Shown here: one piece after another, positions 16,379 to 25,946 of the stretch
How the letters are laid out: each line of letters starts with the position of its first letter
How positions within the stretch are numbered: the first letter of the stretch is position 1
Origin: JANQIO01 sp038746745
Lineage (GTDB): Bacteria > Pseudomonadota > Gammaproteobacteria > Pseudomonadales > Halieaceae
Assembly: GCA_038746745.1 (NCBI GenBank)
Contig: JBCDKJ010000009.1
Coordinates: 1-64,000 of the forward strand
Direction of reading: 5' to 3'
DNA: 64,000 bases
Program-made: the position numbers and the translations under genes
Notes under the pieces: model-generated
What the model saw: only the letters and a program-made list of their open reading frames with translations
What the model was told of the DNA's origin: nothing
The model's database searches: none

Positions 16379-17869
16379 CTAGATTCCGTCAATGTCCCGA
16401 TACACCTTCTCAAAGCGCTTCATCGCCTTCTTGGAGACGCCGCCCAGCGCCTCTATAGCATGGCGAATCCTGGCTCGGGTCATATCAGGACCTAGCAGCA
16501 CCATGGCATCGAATACCGAAAAGGAGGCGGTGGAGCCGGATACCGCGACAAAAAGGGGCGCCAGAAAGTCCTTCATTTTCAGGCTGGTGGTATCGGCAAT
16601 GGCTTTCACGTCCGCAAATACATTGTCGCGCGTCCAGTGCCGTTGTGCCTCCAGCCGCCAGAGGACAAACTGTAGCGACTGCAACAGTTCTTCGCCCTCC
16701 TGACTCAGCCCGTCGAAGTCGCTGCTATCCAGGGGTAGCGTGCCAGCAAACAAAAACCCCGCCAGCGGCACCAGGTCGCTGAACGTTTCCATCCGCGGCT
16801 TGGCATGGGGCAGCAGCGCCAGCATGCGTCTGCGGTTGAAGGCCCATTCCTGCAGCCTGCCCGTCAGCTCCTCGTCAGACAGCTCTTCACGAATCCACAG
16901 GCCGTTCAGCCAGTTCAGTTTTTCCACGTCGAATACCGGCCCTCCCAGCGACACGCGTTGAATGTCAAACGCACCCAGCATTTCACCGTAACTGAACTTC
17001 TCGCGCTCATCGGGCATGGACCAGCCCATTCGCCCCAGGTAGTTAAGCAGTGCCTCCGGCAGATAACCCATTGCCTGGTAATAGAGAATGCTGGTGGGGT
17101 TCTTGCGCTTTGACAGTTTGCTCTTGTCAGGGTTGCGCAATAAGGGCATATGACAGAGCACCGGCATATCCCACCCAAAGTACTCATACAACAGTTTGTG
17201 CTTGGGCGCTGAGTTGATCCACTCCTCGCCGCGGATGACATGGGTGATCTCCATCAGGTGATCGTCCACAACATTGGCGAGGTGATAGGTGGGCATACCA
17301 TCTGACTTCAGCAATATCTGTGCATCCACCATGGACCAATCCAGCTCTATGGTGCCTCTTAAAAGGTCATCGACCGCGCAGGTGCCGGGTTCATCCGGCA
17401 CCATCATGCGAATCACGAACGGCTCACCGGCGTCCGATCGTTTGGCCTGCTCTGCCTCCGGCAGCATCAAATCCGCGGGTTTCAAAGCGGTGGCCAGCCC
17501 TGCCGCACGGCGTTGCTCCCGAAGCTGATTGAGTTCTTCTGGTGTCCGGTAGCAGCGGAAGGCCTTGCCTTCCTTGACCAGTTGCTCCGCATAGTCCGCA
17601 TACAGGTGCATGCGTTCACTCTGGCGGTAGGGGCCAAAGGGACCGCCCACGTCGGGACCCTCGTCCCAATCCAGGCCCAGCCAGCGCATGGCGTCCAAAA
17701 TAGCCTGCTCGGATTCTGGCGTGCTGCGCGCTGTGTCCGTGTCCTCAATTCGCAGCACAAACTGCCCGCCCTGAGCACGGGCAAAACACAGGTTGAAGAG
17801 TGCGATATAGGCGGTACCGACATGAGGATCGCCCGTCGGCGACGGCGCGATGCGGGTGCGTACAGTCAT
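16379..17869 (-). CDS. gltX: glutamyl-tRNA synthetase
   Basis: The 496-residue protein has class I synthetase signatures: APSPTGDPHVGTAY (HIGH-type HVGT) at the N-terminus and KLSKRKN (KMSKS-type) near residue 255. The GluRS-specific blocks VLRIEDTDTARSTPESE and LGLDWDEGPDVGGPFGPYRQSER are present. It charges tRNA-Glu with glutamate. Length is typical of bacterial GltX. It was originally divergent from dusA; the prophage now separates it from all but the dusA stub. The SRPBCC gene follows closely. Confidence 0.97.
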   Translation of the reverse strand: MTVRTRIAPSPTGDPHVGTAYIALFNLCFARAQGGQFVLRIEDTDTARSTPESEQAILDAMRWLGLDWDEGPDVGGPFGPYRQSERMHLYADYAEQLVKEGKAFRCYRTPEELNQLREQRRAAGLATALKPADLMLPEAEQAKRSDAGEPFVIRMMVPDEPGTCAVDDLLRGTIELDWSMVDAQILLKSDGMPTYHLANVVDDHLMEITHVIRGEEWINSAPKHKLLYEYFGWDMPVLCHMPLLRNPDKSKLSKRKNPTSILYYQAMGYLPEALLNYLGRMGWSMPDEREKFSYGEMLGAFDIQRVSLGGPVFDVEKLNWLNGLWIREELSDEELTGRLQEWAFNRRRMLALLPHAKPRMETFSDLVPLAGFLFAGTLPLDSSDFDGLSQEGEELLQSLQFVLWRLEAQRHWTRDNVFADVKAIADTTSLKMKDFLAPLFVAVSGSTASFSVFDAMVLLGPDMTRARIRHAIEALGGVSKKAMKRFEKVYRDIDGI

Positions 17870-17924
17870 GGTGGGCTCTGGTAGAATTTGCGCGCGATTA
17901 TATAACCCCGCTTAACCCCCTGCT

Positions 17925-17981
17925 ATGGAAGACCTGTTGCAACACCGCTTCTGCATCGCGCCTATGATGGACTGGTCCTAG
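17925..17981 (+). pseudogene. dusA: 5' stub of dusA left by prophage insertion
   Basis: ATG followed by codons for MEDLLQHRFCIAPMMDWS runs into TAG inside prophage DNA. The same HRFCIAPMMDWS begins the intact dusA at 60959. This is the original host start of dusA, disconnected by integration. If translated it gives an 18-residue peptide. Confidence 0.92.
17940..17977. repeat. attL, left prophage junction in dusA
   Basis: This 38-base stretch matches 60971-61008 at 36 of 38 positions. The two mismatches (c/t and t/c) are synonymous within dusA. They split the identity into blocks of 14, 8 and 14 bases, so the crossover occurred in one of these. Confidence 0.9.
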
Positions 17982-18002
17982 ATAGCTAAGACGTTCGCAA
18001 AA

Positions 18003-18461
18003 TCAGTCGCTTACGTCGCCTAAATCTGACGAGTTCCCCAGGAGTTCCCTTGTATTTTTACCGGCCGCTTCCCGGCTGGCGACCAGCTGCAAAACCGTTG
18101 CTGATGCACGGTCGTTGCCGCAGGCGCACTGCCCGGTTCGCACCAAGTACTCCGAGTCCGAAATCATGCGGGTGTTAATGAGTGCGCTCAGCTCCAGCGC
18201 GGCGTGGCATGTCTCGCTGTTGAGCAGCTGATATCGGTCGTCACCAAAGAGCATTTTTTGAATCGCACGGATTTGCATGCTGCCGGTTATGACGTCTTGC
18301 CGGACCTGTTCGCCACCTCTGAATTCAGGTGCGCGTAACTCAGCTGCGATCGTTCGCAGGCTAGCCCTTTCGTTGTCATCGAGCGTCTCGATCGCGCCGT
18401 CAATGCCCGTTAGTTGCGCCAGGACGTGAAGCTGCTCTCTAAAGCCCGTTACTTCTTTCAC
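18003..18461 (-). CDS. hypothetical protein, last gene of the tail operon
   Basis: The 152-residue, mostly helical, acidic protein has the cysteine pair GQCACGN near residue 115 and no recognised domain. The GTG start at 18461 is chosen because GGAGGT stands five bases upstream; an ATG at 18485 lacks a site. It lies next to attL, a common place for morons or distal tail genes. Function unknown. Confidence 0.6.
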   Translation of the reverse strand: MKEVTGFREQLHVLAQLTGIDGAIETLDDNERASLRTIAAELRAPEFRGGEQVRQDVITGSMQIRAIQKMLFGDDRYQLLNSETCHAALELSALINTRMISDSEYLVRTGQCACGNDRASATVLQLVASREAAGKNTRELLGNSSDLGDVSD

Positions 18462-18553
18462 TGGTACCTCCGTGTGATAGAGCAAAAAGAGGGGGCAGGG
18501 GAAGTTAGCGCCTATTACTTTTCGTGTATAGGAGCGAGGTCACAGAATCGAAA

Positions 18554-18799
18554 TCAAAAAAGCTCGATGTTGCTAAAAGGCAGCGACGGTACGGTTTGTC
18601 GAATCTCTGAGTCGACCACCAGCACGCGATCGCCGACCGCTGCGGATCCCTTGGCGCGGATCCTGGAGCCATTGCTCAGCTCCACTTCGGCTGTCCCGCT
18701 AACGGCGTCCAGGCTCACGACTTCGCCATACGTTCGCTGCCCCGACGGTATAAGCTGCTTGAACTTCTGAAAGGCGTTGACGGTGATATTAGTGCTCAT
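18554..18799 (-). CDS. small tail-region protein, beta-rich
   Basis: The 81-residue protein reads GEVVSLDAVSGTAEVELSNGSRIRAKGSAAVGDRVLVVDSEI in short segments typical of an OB-like or SH3-like beta barrel. It overlaps the hub gene by 11 bases, so it is co-translated with tail genes. It may be a small baseplate or hub accessory. Not assigned to a named family. Confidence 0.6.
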   Translation of the reverse strand: MSTNITVNAFQKFKQLIPSGQRTYGEVVSLDAVSGTAEVELSNGSRIRAKGSAAVGDRVLVVDSEIRQTVPSLPFSNIELF

Positions 18800-20672
18800 A
18801 GAAACGTACCAGTCGCAATGTCTGCTCTATCTTCTCAGCGCCCGACCGAGGCGCCCGGATGCTTGTTCCTAAGCAGTAGCCGCGCCAGCTGCTACCGCCC
18901 TCCACGACCTGGACGATCATTCCAGGCTCAACCAGGCCTGGCGCTTCCGTTTGGAACTCTGGAACTGGAAGCACCAGGGTGTACTCCCCTCGGTTGCCGC
19001 TGGCTGCAATCACCTGGCGTGCCCTCTCAGTGGTGATGCTGGTATCGGTCATAAGGTCATCGAAGACGTCGGGCGCCGGCGAGGTCCCAGGAAAGCCACT
19101 ACGCGTTACCTGGTTAGCAACGCCAACGTTAGTGCCGCTAATGTAAACCGTGTCGTAGAGCGGCGCAGGCTGGAACTGGAGCGCTTCGCTGCTGACTATA
19201 GCCATCGGGATATCGGCGTCGATATCGGTCAGGGGTGCAGCGCTGAGCGCCCAGGGACTCACCTTAAATCGCGGCTGAATCACCAAAGCCTGCGCGGTGC
19301 GATCAGGGCGGATAATGGCGCCGGCCGCATCGGTAATGAGCTTAATCGCCTGGATCGGACTTTTGTCCTGGAAGGTGAAGGCCTCCGCATCGATGAGCCA
19401 GCTGGGCGTTGTATCGAATGTTGCCGTGTAACCGGTGTTGAGCAAGATATCGTCGATCACCTGGTTGGCCAGGGTGGCGCTGGTAAGTGCTGCGCTCGAG
19501 GTGTCGCTGTAGGGAGACGCAAGCGTCTGAATCTTGCTGACGCCTCTCACCGTGTAGCGCTCATCGGCAACGGCCCGACTGCCGCTGTAGCTCTCAATCA
19601 TGAATATCCATTGATATCCGTTGATCTCTACCGCTATGTCGATGAGGCCGCTAGCAGTGGGCTGGACAGTGGCTAGAGCGTTGGCGCCGAGCACTTGGCC
19701 GGAAAGCTGCCAAGCCCAGCTGTCGACGTCCAGGCTGATGGTGATGTTCTGCATGTCGATCGGCGTGCTGTCGCTCACGCGCTGAACGTTAACCGTGTTC
19801 ATGATGTAGTAGGTCTCCTTTTCAACCGCAGGGATCGGCTCACCAGGTGGCGTCACCGGGCCGTTGTAGTCGGGATATGCAAAGTCCAAGCTGGTGTCTC
19901 GGGATCCGCTGGGCCCCCAGGGAAAATCGCCAAACAGATCCTTGTCTGCACCGTCGTTAAATCTCAGCCGCGGCCGTGCATCTTTAGGCTGAATTGCGAA
20001 GTTCGGTGCCAGGCCTCCGGCCAGGTCGAATGTGCCGGTCTCGCCGATACGTCGCAGATCCTCAAAGTCGAGCAGGACCGGGGATGTGAAGCTGTCCGCG
20101 AGTGATCGGAGTAATATCTCGCCCTGGCGTAACTCGCTAAATTGATCGACGTCGTTGTAAGCGCTGGCGACCCCGCTGTCTTTTCTGGGGGTGACGTTAA
20201 GGTAGTCCATCACTGGCGAGTACTCGGGCTGCTGAGAAGCTACTTCCCAGCTGAGCGCCAGTGCATCGATATCGCGTATCTGGGGCGTACCGTGCGGAGC
20301 GTAGGTAGTGATGCTGATCGGCGCCGGCACCCCCCATGCAACGTCAGTCTGTCGCTCTCGCACATCAGGCCTGCCAAAGCTAGACGCGATCGCTAGGCCT
20401 GGATCGTTCGCTGCCTGGTTGTTGTTTAGGCGCCGCTTTACTTGAACGACGCGGGCTTGCTGGAATGCCGATGCACGCTGCGTCTCGGTCTCGGGAGCGC
20501 TCGGTCTCCAGGGCGTTGCGATACCGACGATAACGCCTGGCACTGGTGTGGGGTCGAATACCTCTGCCTGGTTGGCGGAAAAGTCGATCGATACGTTGGT
20601 TCCGGGGAGCGGAATGTAGTTCGCCCGCTCAAAGTCGATCGCTACAGCTGTTCCTGGTGGGGGGATGTACAA
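18789..20672 (-). CDS. predicted tail hub/baseplate protein
   Basis: The 627-residue protein has an N-terminal duplicated motif (YIPPPGTAVAIDF and YIPLPGTNVSIDF). In the C-terminal half NITISLDVDSWAWQLSG, INGYQWIFMIES and SGSRAVADERYTVRGVS resemble gp27/gpD-like hub folds of long tails. It lies between the adhesin and the end of the tail operon. The likely role is the distal tail hub that joins tube to adhesin. The assignment is structural inference from pattern and position. Confidence 0.6.
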   Translation of the reverse strand: MYIPPPGTAVAIDFERANYIPLPGTNVSIDFSANQAEVFDPTPVPGVIVGIATPWRPSAPETETQRASAFQQARVVQVKRRLNNNQAANDPGLAIASSFGRPDVRERQTDVAWGVPAPISITTYAPHGTPQIRDIDALALSWEVASQQPEYSPVMDYLNVTPRKDSGVASAYNDVDQFSELRQGEILLRSLADSFTSPVLLDFEDLRRIGETGTFDLAGGLAPNFAIQPKDARPRLRFNDGADKDLFGDFPWGPSGSRDTSLDFAYPDYNGPVTPPGEPIPAVEKETYYIMNTVNVQRVSDSTPIDMQNITISLDVDSWAWQLSGQVLGANALATVQPTASGLIDIAVEINGYQWIFMIESYSGSRAVADERYTVRGVSKIQTLASPYSDTSSAALTSATLANQVIDDILLNTGYTATFDTTPSWLIDAEAFTFQDKSPIQAIKLITDAAGAIIRPDRTAQALVIQPRFKVSPWALSAAPLTDIDADIPMAIVSSEALQFQPAPLYDTVYISGTNVGVANQVTRSGFPGTSPAPDVFDDLMTDTSITTERARQVIAASGNRGEYTLVLPVPEFQTEAPGLVEPGMIVQVVEGGSSWRGYCLGTSIRAPRSGAEKIEQTLRLVRFYEH

Positions 20673-20675
20673 GGC

Positions 20676-22397
20676 TTACGCCTCCTGGCTACCGTCCCAT
20701 GATGAGAAACCTGCCGGCATTGCGTGGACGAAAGGCGACGCGCCAAAGTTGGCGGTGACGCCGGCGCTTGGACCAAAGAGGCTGACGGCCGGTAGGACGT
20801 CGGTGAGCGTGATATTCGCACTTGCCGTGTTGGTGCCGTCGAACCACTCAACGGTGTTCGCGTTCATGTTGACGCGAACCTGTACGGTTTCTGCAGGGTC
20901 ATCGACGCGTACCGGGCTGTTGCTAAAACTGCCGCTGTTGTAAATCCTGCCGTCGCCCGCAAGTCCCCAGCTGGTCGGCTCGCTCCCGACGTAGCTGTTG
21001 ATGTTGGCGCCCGGGGCCGCCACCCCCGCTGTGTATTGCGTTGCTGGGTAGTCGCTGTCCAGGGTGACCTCGAAGACGAAAAGGCCTGTATTGCGGCTGG
21101 TGTCAGCGAGCGAGGACTTCCATGAGCTGCCGCTCCCTGATACCTCAAGGTCGTTTGTAATCGTGAGATTGGCATTCGTGTTGGCGGGGTCCATAACGAC
21201 GGTGATATCGGGCACGTTGCCGCCTGGCGGTCCGGTATCGAAAACCTCGGGTTGTATAGGTGCATGCGCCACAGGCCAGTACGTTGAGACGGCTTCGAAT
21301 GTGGCCGTACCTACTGCTCCGGTCGTGCCGGCACCGATCCACCAGGTGGGCTCATCAGCGCCGGCGGTGCCCGGCACCGTGCAGACGTATGCATAGCCAG
21401 TCTCGTTTCCAGTCGTGGGCCGGATCCTGTCGCCCACCGCGTAGACCGTGTCGGCCGCCCAGGGCGTGCCGTACTCTCCCAGGGCAAGCACGATCACTTC
21501 CCCGGTATGGTCAAACTCCAACGTAAATGAACCGTCAGGCCCTGAGCGCGTTTCGCCGACTATCTGCCGTGCGCTTTGAGGCGGATCCGTGTCGGGGATC
21601 GGCTGCGGCGCGAAGGTCAGCGCGATAACGTCCCGCTCTACCGGTGTCGCTTCGATTACCGTGCTGCCTGTTACGCGCCCGCGCTGCGGCGGCAGCAGTA
21701 TTTCCTCGGTGCTCCAGAACTCGTAGAGAGTCGCTATCTCTTGATCCGTGAGCAGTCGGTCAAAGTATGCGGGGTGCGCGTATGCCTGGTCGCTCTCGCG
21801 CTCTAGCGCCGAGTTCCGGAGCGCTCCTAAGCGAGCATGGCGGCCGGCCGTGTTGGGGATGTGTGTTGCATATGGCCAAGGATCCTCGCTGTGCACGTTG
21901 ACGCCGTCGAGAAAGAAATCCACTTTAACGCCGGACTCAACGCGCAGCACCAGGTGGTACGTCGTGTTCTCAGGCAGCACGACCGGGCATATCGCATCTC
22001 GGAATAATCCGGACCAGGTGCTGAAACGAAGCTGCTGCTCAAAGTTAAGGAACCACCAGCCCCATCGCTGCGAGAATCTTAGGTCGCCAAAGTGAAATAG
22101 TGCGGTACTAACCTGCGCTGCCGGGGGTGTTCTGTATCCCATGACAAGCGTAAATGTCTGCGCGGTCATTTGATCGAGCTGGCTTAGCTGCTCAAAGCTG
22201 CCGGCGGTCGTGCCCGATACGCCACCCGGCTCGAACGGTGATAGGTCGGGCGTGTAGTCCACCGTCCCGACGACGTTAAACCGGGTGTTAGCTTCCGGCG
22301 CCGTGCCGATGATATTCAGCAGGGGCCCACTGGTCTCCGTGGTGGGCCAGTAGAGCTGCGGCCCAAGCGTGACGATTTCATCTTGGTACCGCGGCAT
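20676..22397 (-). CDS. tail adhesin with LamG, carbohydrate-binding and SPRY-like domains
   Basis: The 573-residue protein shows three parts. Residues 1-235 form a LamG/concanavalin-like jelly roll (FTLVMGYRTPPAAQ, NTTYHLVLRVESG, DFFLDGVNVHSEDPWPYA, YAHPAYFDRLLTDQEIATLYEFW). Residues about 310-350 resemble a CBM5/12-type module (WAADTVYAVGDRIRP, YAYVCTVPGTAGADEPTWW). The last 160 residues resemble a SPRY/B30.2 domain (FVFEVTLDSDYPATQYTAGV, SWGLAGDGRIYNSG). These are glycan- or protein-binding folds, so this is the likely receptor-binding protein. Its ATG overlaps the stop of the preceding tail gene (TAATG). Confidence 0.75.
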   Translation of the reverse strand: MPRYQDEIVTLGPQLYWPTTETSGPLLNIIGTAPEANTRFNVVGTVDYTPDLSPFEPGGVSGTTAGSFEQLSQLDQMTAQTFTLVMGYRTPPAAQVSTALFHFGDLRFSQRWGWWFLNFEQQLRFSTWSGLFRDAICPVVLPENTTYHLVLRVESGVKVDFFLDGVNVHSEDPWPYATHIPNTAGRHARLGALRNSALERESDQAYAHPAYFDRLLTDQEIATLYEFWSTEEILLPPQRGRVTGSTVIEATPVERDVIALTFAPQPIPDTDPPQSARQIVGETRSGPDGSFTLEFDHTGEVIVLALGEYGTPWAADTVYAVGDRIRPTTGNETGYAYVCTVPGTAGADEPTWWIGAGTTGAVGTATFEAVSTYWPVAHAPIQPEVFDTGPPGGNVPDITVVMDPANTNANLTITNDLEVSGSGSSWKSSLADTSRNTGLFVFEVTLDSDYPATQYTAGVAAPGANINSYVGSEPTSWGLAGDGRIYNSGSFSNSPVRVDDPAETVQVRVNMNANTVEWFDGTNTASANITLTDVLPAVSLFGPSAGVTANFGASPFVHAMPAGFSSWDGSQEA

Positions 22398-25300
22398 TAG
22401 TCAGCGTCTCCGCGGATCTGCAGCGTGAACTCGTCGTCCTCTACCGAGGCCTGGCCAGACAGCACGGTTCTGGCAATCCAGATCGGAGCCAGAGCGCCCT
22501 CAGTGTTGAATCTGACAACGTTGCCGGCGATCCAGCCACTCCCCCAGCCCGCGGCTCGAATAATGAAATACGGATTGCCGGTGTTGGGGTTGGGCGGCGC
22601 CGTGTCGGTGGCCGTGGATCCCTGCCCGATGATGCCGAGGTTCTGGCCGACGATATTGAAGTTTGTGGCGCCGGTGAATACCAGTGCCCAGCGCTCAGTG
22701 ATGGCGCCGTTGTTGGCAAACTCGACCGGGTTGTCGATCTCGTTGTACTGCGCCGTGGTGTCGTCGCCGATGCGCTGGTCGGTCCAGTTGGGGTTGCCAC
22801 TGTCCCAGGTTCTCTGGGTGAAAAAGGCGAACACACGGCTGTTAATGTCACCCCAGACCAGCGCCGAGCTGATAACGGTCTCGTTTGCCGGGTAGTCGTG
22901 CGCAAGCGGCGCTATGAAGCTCACCTCGCCTGTAATCTGTACATCGTTGACAACGCTCATGTGCTCCACGCGGTTGGCCACATTAAACGGCGCTGTTAGC
23001 GCGTTGGCAGATGCGTCCTGCAGCAGCAGGGGGTCTGCAAAAGTGACGACGCCGGTTACCCGGTTCACGGCGTACTGGGCTGGATCCAGGTCCACCCCCG
23101 CGCTATCGGTGATCTCTACCGCGGCTATAAAGTCGCGGCCGGTGTCGAATACCTGGCCGGCTGTGGGGGTGCCAATGTCGGCCGTCTGAGTGTGGCTTAT
23201 CACGATAACGTCGCCCTGCCTAAAGATCGGCACGCGGCCGTCGCTCGGCAGGCGCACAGGATCCAGGCCGATCAATGAAGCGTCGAGCGGCAGGAAGCTC
23301 ACCACGATAGCGTTGTAGCGGCCGGTGTCGGGGAACACCGGCACTGGGTCCACGCCGTCGGTAAAGTCGAGCTGCACGATCCCGGTTTCCACGTTCACCG
23401 TGCCGTCAACGCTGGCGCCGGTAATGTTGCCGTTAGCGTCAGCGCTTTCGACGATGAGGTTGCCGTCGATATCGGTGATGGTGATTTGCAGGCTTTGCGG
23501 CCGCAGAGGCGCACCAGGTGTTCGGAATGCGATGCTGGTGGTGAGCGTAGCCCGGTTTGAGGTCAGCGCGGCGAGGATATCGATACCTGGCGTAGCGCCA
23601 GGCGCCCAGCTATCGATCGTTGCCCTGGCGGCGTTGTAGTCGACGCTGCCCACCGCGGTCGCTGCGCCAGTGCTCGAGACAAACGCCTGGTAGAGGATCC
23701 CATCGCGATCGATGAACGTCTCGCCGGCAAAGGTAAAGAGCAGCGAGCCTGGCACCAGCTGATTGGCGGTTGGCAGCAGCTCAAACGTCAGACTGTTCGG
23801 GATGATCGCGTTGTCCGTTGCGGGCGTTGTGACATCCGCTGTGTCGCTGTAAGCGATCGCCATGCTTGCAGAAACATAGGACTCCCGAAGCGTGGCGCTC
23901 ACGGTCACCAGGTCCTTGGTAAAGCCTGCGGTAGATATCCTGTTGTAGGTCCGATCGTACTCGTCCAGCGCCTCGAAGCTGTACGCACCGGTTGCATAGT
24001 CAACGGTTCCGATGCTCGCTCCCTGCTCGTCGACCAGGTTGCCGGCGCCGTCGTCCTGCACCAATCTAGCCAGCGTAATAAAACCGGTTGGCTCGGACGT
24101 CGTCCCTGGGGCGCCGCTCCTGAGACGCTGAACCTGGTATGTGAATGAGACGCTGCGCGTTTTCACCGGCGTGTTCGTGAGCGAGCCGGCCAGGATCCCG
24201 GTGGTCGGGCTGGGCGATGCAGCTACCTCGGTTTGTGGCGTGCTGGTGTCGTATGCCAGGTCAAAGCCTGTGCCCTGGTCGGGCAGAAATGCTGGCACGA
24301 TATCCGCGACACCGTTTGCATAGTCGATGGTGCCTGTCCCATCACCGGTAAAGCCGCCGGCGCCATCGTCGGTCATGGTCCTGGCCGTGCTGGCGGCCGT
24401 GTAGGTAATGATCAGCGTGCCTGGGTCAATGGCTCCGGCTGACGCCTGCAGGCTCACCTGGGCGCCGGCGTCGGGGAACGCGCCAGTCTGCACGGTCACT
24501 TCGTCCTCAATGTCCATGAGCCACTGATAAATAACCGCCGTGCCGACGTCGGGAAGCGCCTCGAGGGTCACAGCAACAGTGCCCGTGGTGAAGTCTACGG
24601 ATCCTGTGCCGGCACCCTGCAGCTCACCAGTGCCGCTGTCGCGGAGTTCGAACCACTCGCCTAGCGCCATGAAGCTCACCACCATTGTGCCAGGGCGCGG
24701 TTTTGTGGCCGCGAGATTGGCGGTGTAGTTAAACGATCGGTTGGCCAGCGTAATTGGCACGCTCAAGCTCTCTAGGCGGCCGGTGTATGGTGCCCCCGGG
24801 CGATAGGTGATGGATCCGTCGGCAGTCGTTCCTGGCGTAGCTGTGCCGCTGTCGCGCGTCCCCTCTATCAGGCCGCTGTCGTAGTCGATAGAAAACGTTG
24901 CAAATGGGAAGCCACCAGTAACGCGGGTTAGTGTGCCGGCGCCATCATCCGTGTACGTACTAGTGCTTATAGTGACGGTCGCCGTGCCTGGAACGATCGC
25001 TCGCGCTGTATAGCCTCTGGCTGCTGTGCTGGTCAGGTATAGAATACTGAACGTTTCCGTGTAATCGGCGGCTGTTGCAGCTCGAACACCGGTGTTGACG
25101 CCTCCCATGCCCTGGTCAATAAGCGGCTGCTCTGACTGAGCGCTGGGTACCAGGTTGGCGTAAATGCTCTGGGCGAGGATCTGCAGGTCGCCTGGCGCCG
25201 CGGCGGACTCGGAGTTTGTCACCCCCCAGTAACGGGCAGCGTCTGCCACTTCGGTTGTGAAGATCTCGCTGTGCGGATCTGTGGGCCCCGTTGGCGTGAA

Positions 25301-25936
25301 CTCACCCCCTGGGAAGGTGTGCTCGAGCGGCGCCGATATCGAAAGCACGAGCCGGCGCCGCGTAAACTCTGTGAACGTAGATCCGCTCTGGGTGGTGAAG
25401 ATGAACTCATCGTCTGCTTCGACCTCCGTCACGCGCACGTACTGATCGATCGTCGCCTCGGGAGTGCTGTTGTTCGGATCGAACAGGTAAAACACGTCGC
25501 CTACCTGCGGCAGCGTAGCCTCTACCCGCTGCCAGCACACCAGCTGCCGCTGGCCTTGAAACTGATTTCCCAGCAAATCCAGCTCGGCCGTCGCGCCCTG
25601 AACCACGTAGCTCTCGATACGGTTCTGCGCGTCGCTACGCTCGTCGCTCTCGCTGCCGGCATCGAATAGGACGATGCTGACATTGCCGTCTGCAGGGGGC
25701 TGTACGACGACGGCGTGTGCGCCGAGGTAGACGTCGGCGTTGTTTGTATCGATGCCCAGAAATGCCTTGCGGAGCGCTACGTCGCCGAGAGTCCGGTCTA
25801 GCCGTGATATGTCGGGGAACAGGTTGTTGATCTGTCCGTCGACGACCTCGTTGCCGGTGGCGCGGCCGCCGCCGTCGTCCTCGTCGGTGAGCCGCTGAGA
25901 TTCGTAGAGCTTTACGTCGGTCGGGTTAATTGCCAT
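22397..25936 (-). CDS. giant repeat-containing tail protein
   Basis: The 1179-residue protein is the second largest in the prophage. After an N-terminal domain (about 1-260), the middle is built of at least five beta-rich repeats of roughly 80-100 residues. Each contains a variant of DDGAG...GxGTIDYxTG and a 'G-T-x-hydrophobic-x-Y' strand, for example SVDFTTGTVAV, TIDYANGVADI, TVDYATGAYSF and SVDYNAARATI. The C-terminal region (AFFTQRTWDSGNPNW onwards) has a different beta-rich pattern. Position between adhesin and tape measure indicates a distal tail structural protein. No enzymatic motif is seen. Confidence 0.6.
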   Translation of the reverse strand: MAINPTDVKLYESQRLTDEDDGGGRATGNEVVDGQINNLFPDISRLDRTLGDVALRKAFLGIDTNNADVYLGAHAVVVQPPADGNVSIVLFDAGSESDERSDAQNRIESYVVQGATAELDLLGNQFQGQRQLVCWQRVEATLPQVGDVFYLFDPNNSTPEATIDQYVRVTEVEADDEFIFTTQSGSTFTEFTRRRLVLSISAPLEHTFPGGEFTPTGPTDPHSEIFTTEVADAARYWGVTNSESAAAPGDLQILAQSIYANLVPSAQSEQPLIDQGMGGVNTGVRAATAADYTETFSILYLTSTAARGYTARAIVPGTATVTISTSTYTDDGAGTLTRVTGGFPFATFSIDYDSGLIEGTRDSGTATPGTTADGSITYRPGAPYTGRLESLSVPITLANRSFNYTANLAATKPRPGTMVVSFMALGEWFELRDSGTGELQGAGTGSVDFTTGTVAVTLEALPDVGTAVIYQWLMDIEDEVTVQTGAFPDAGAQVSLQASAGAIDPGTLIITYTAASTARTMTDDGAGGFTGDGTGTIDYANGVADIVPAFLPDQGTGFDLAYDTSTPQTEVAASPSPTTGILAGSLTNTPVKTRSVSFTYQVQRLRSGAPGTTSEPTGFITLARLVQDDGAGNLVDEQGASIGTVDYATGAYSFEALDEYDRTYNRISTAGFTKDLVTVSATLRESYVSASMAIAYSDTADVTTPATDNAIIPNSLTFELLPTANQLVPGSLLFTFAGETFIDRDGILYQAFVSSTGAATAVGSVDYNAARATIDSWAPGATPGIDILAALTSNRATLTTSIAFRTPGAPLRPQSLQITITDIDGNLIVESADANGNITGASVDGTVNVETGIVQLDFTDGVDPVPVFPDTGRYNAIVVSFLPLDASLIGLDPVRLPSDGRVPIFRQGDVIVISHTQTADIGTPTAGQVFDTGRDFIAAVEITDSAGVDLDPAQYAVNRVTGVVTFADPLLLQDASANALTAPFNVANRVEHMSVVNDVQITGEVSFIAPLAHDYPANETVISSALVWGDINSRVFAFFTQRTWDSGNPNWTDQRIGDDTTAQYNEIDNPVEFANNGAITERWALVFTGATNFNIVGQNLGIIGQGSTATDTAPPNPNTGNPYFIIRAAGWGSGWIAGNVVRFNTEGALAPIWIARTVLSGQASVEDDEFTLQIRGDAD

Positions 25937-25946
25937 GGGTGTCGTC

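Noticed and set aside
18951..19676. Plus-strand frame of 241 codons within the hub gene
   Set aside because: It is antisense to the hub gene, with no ribosome-binding site and no recognisable protein features.
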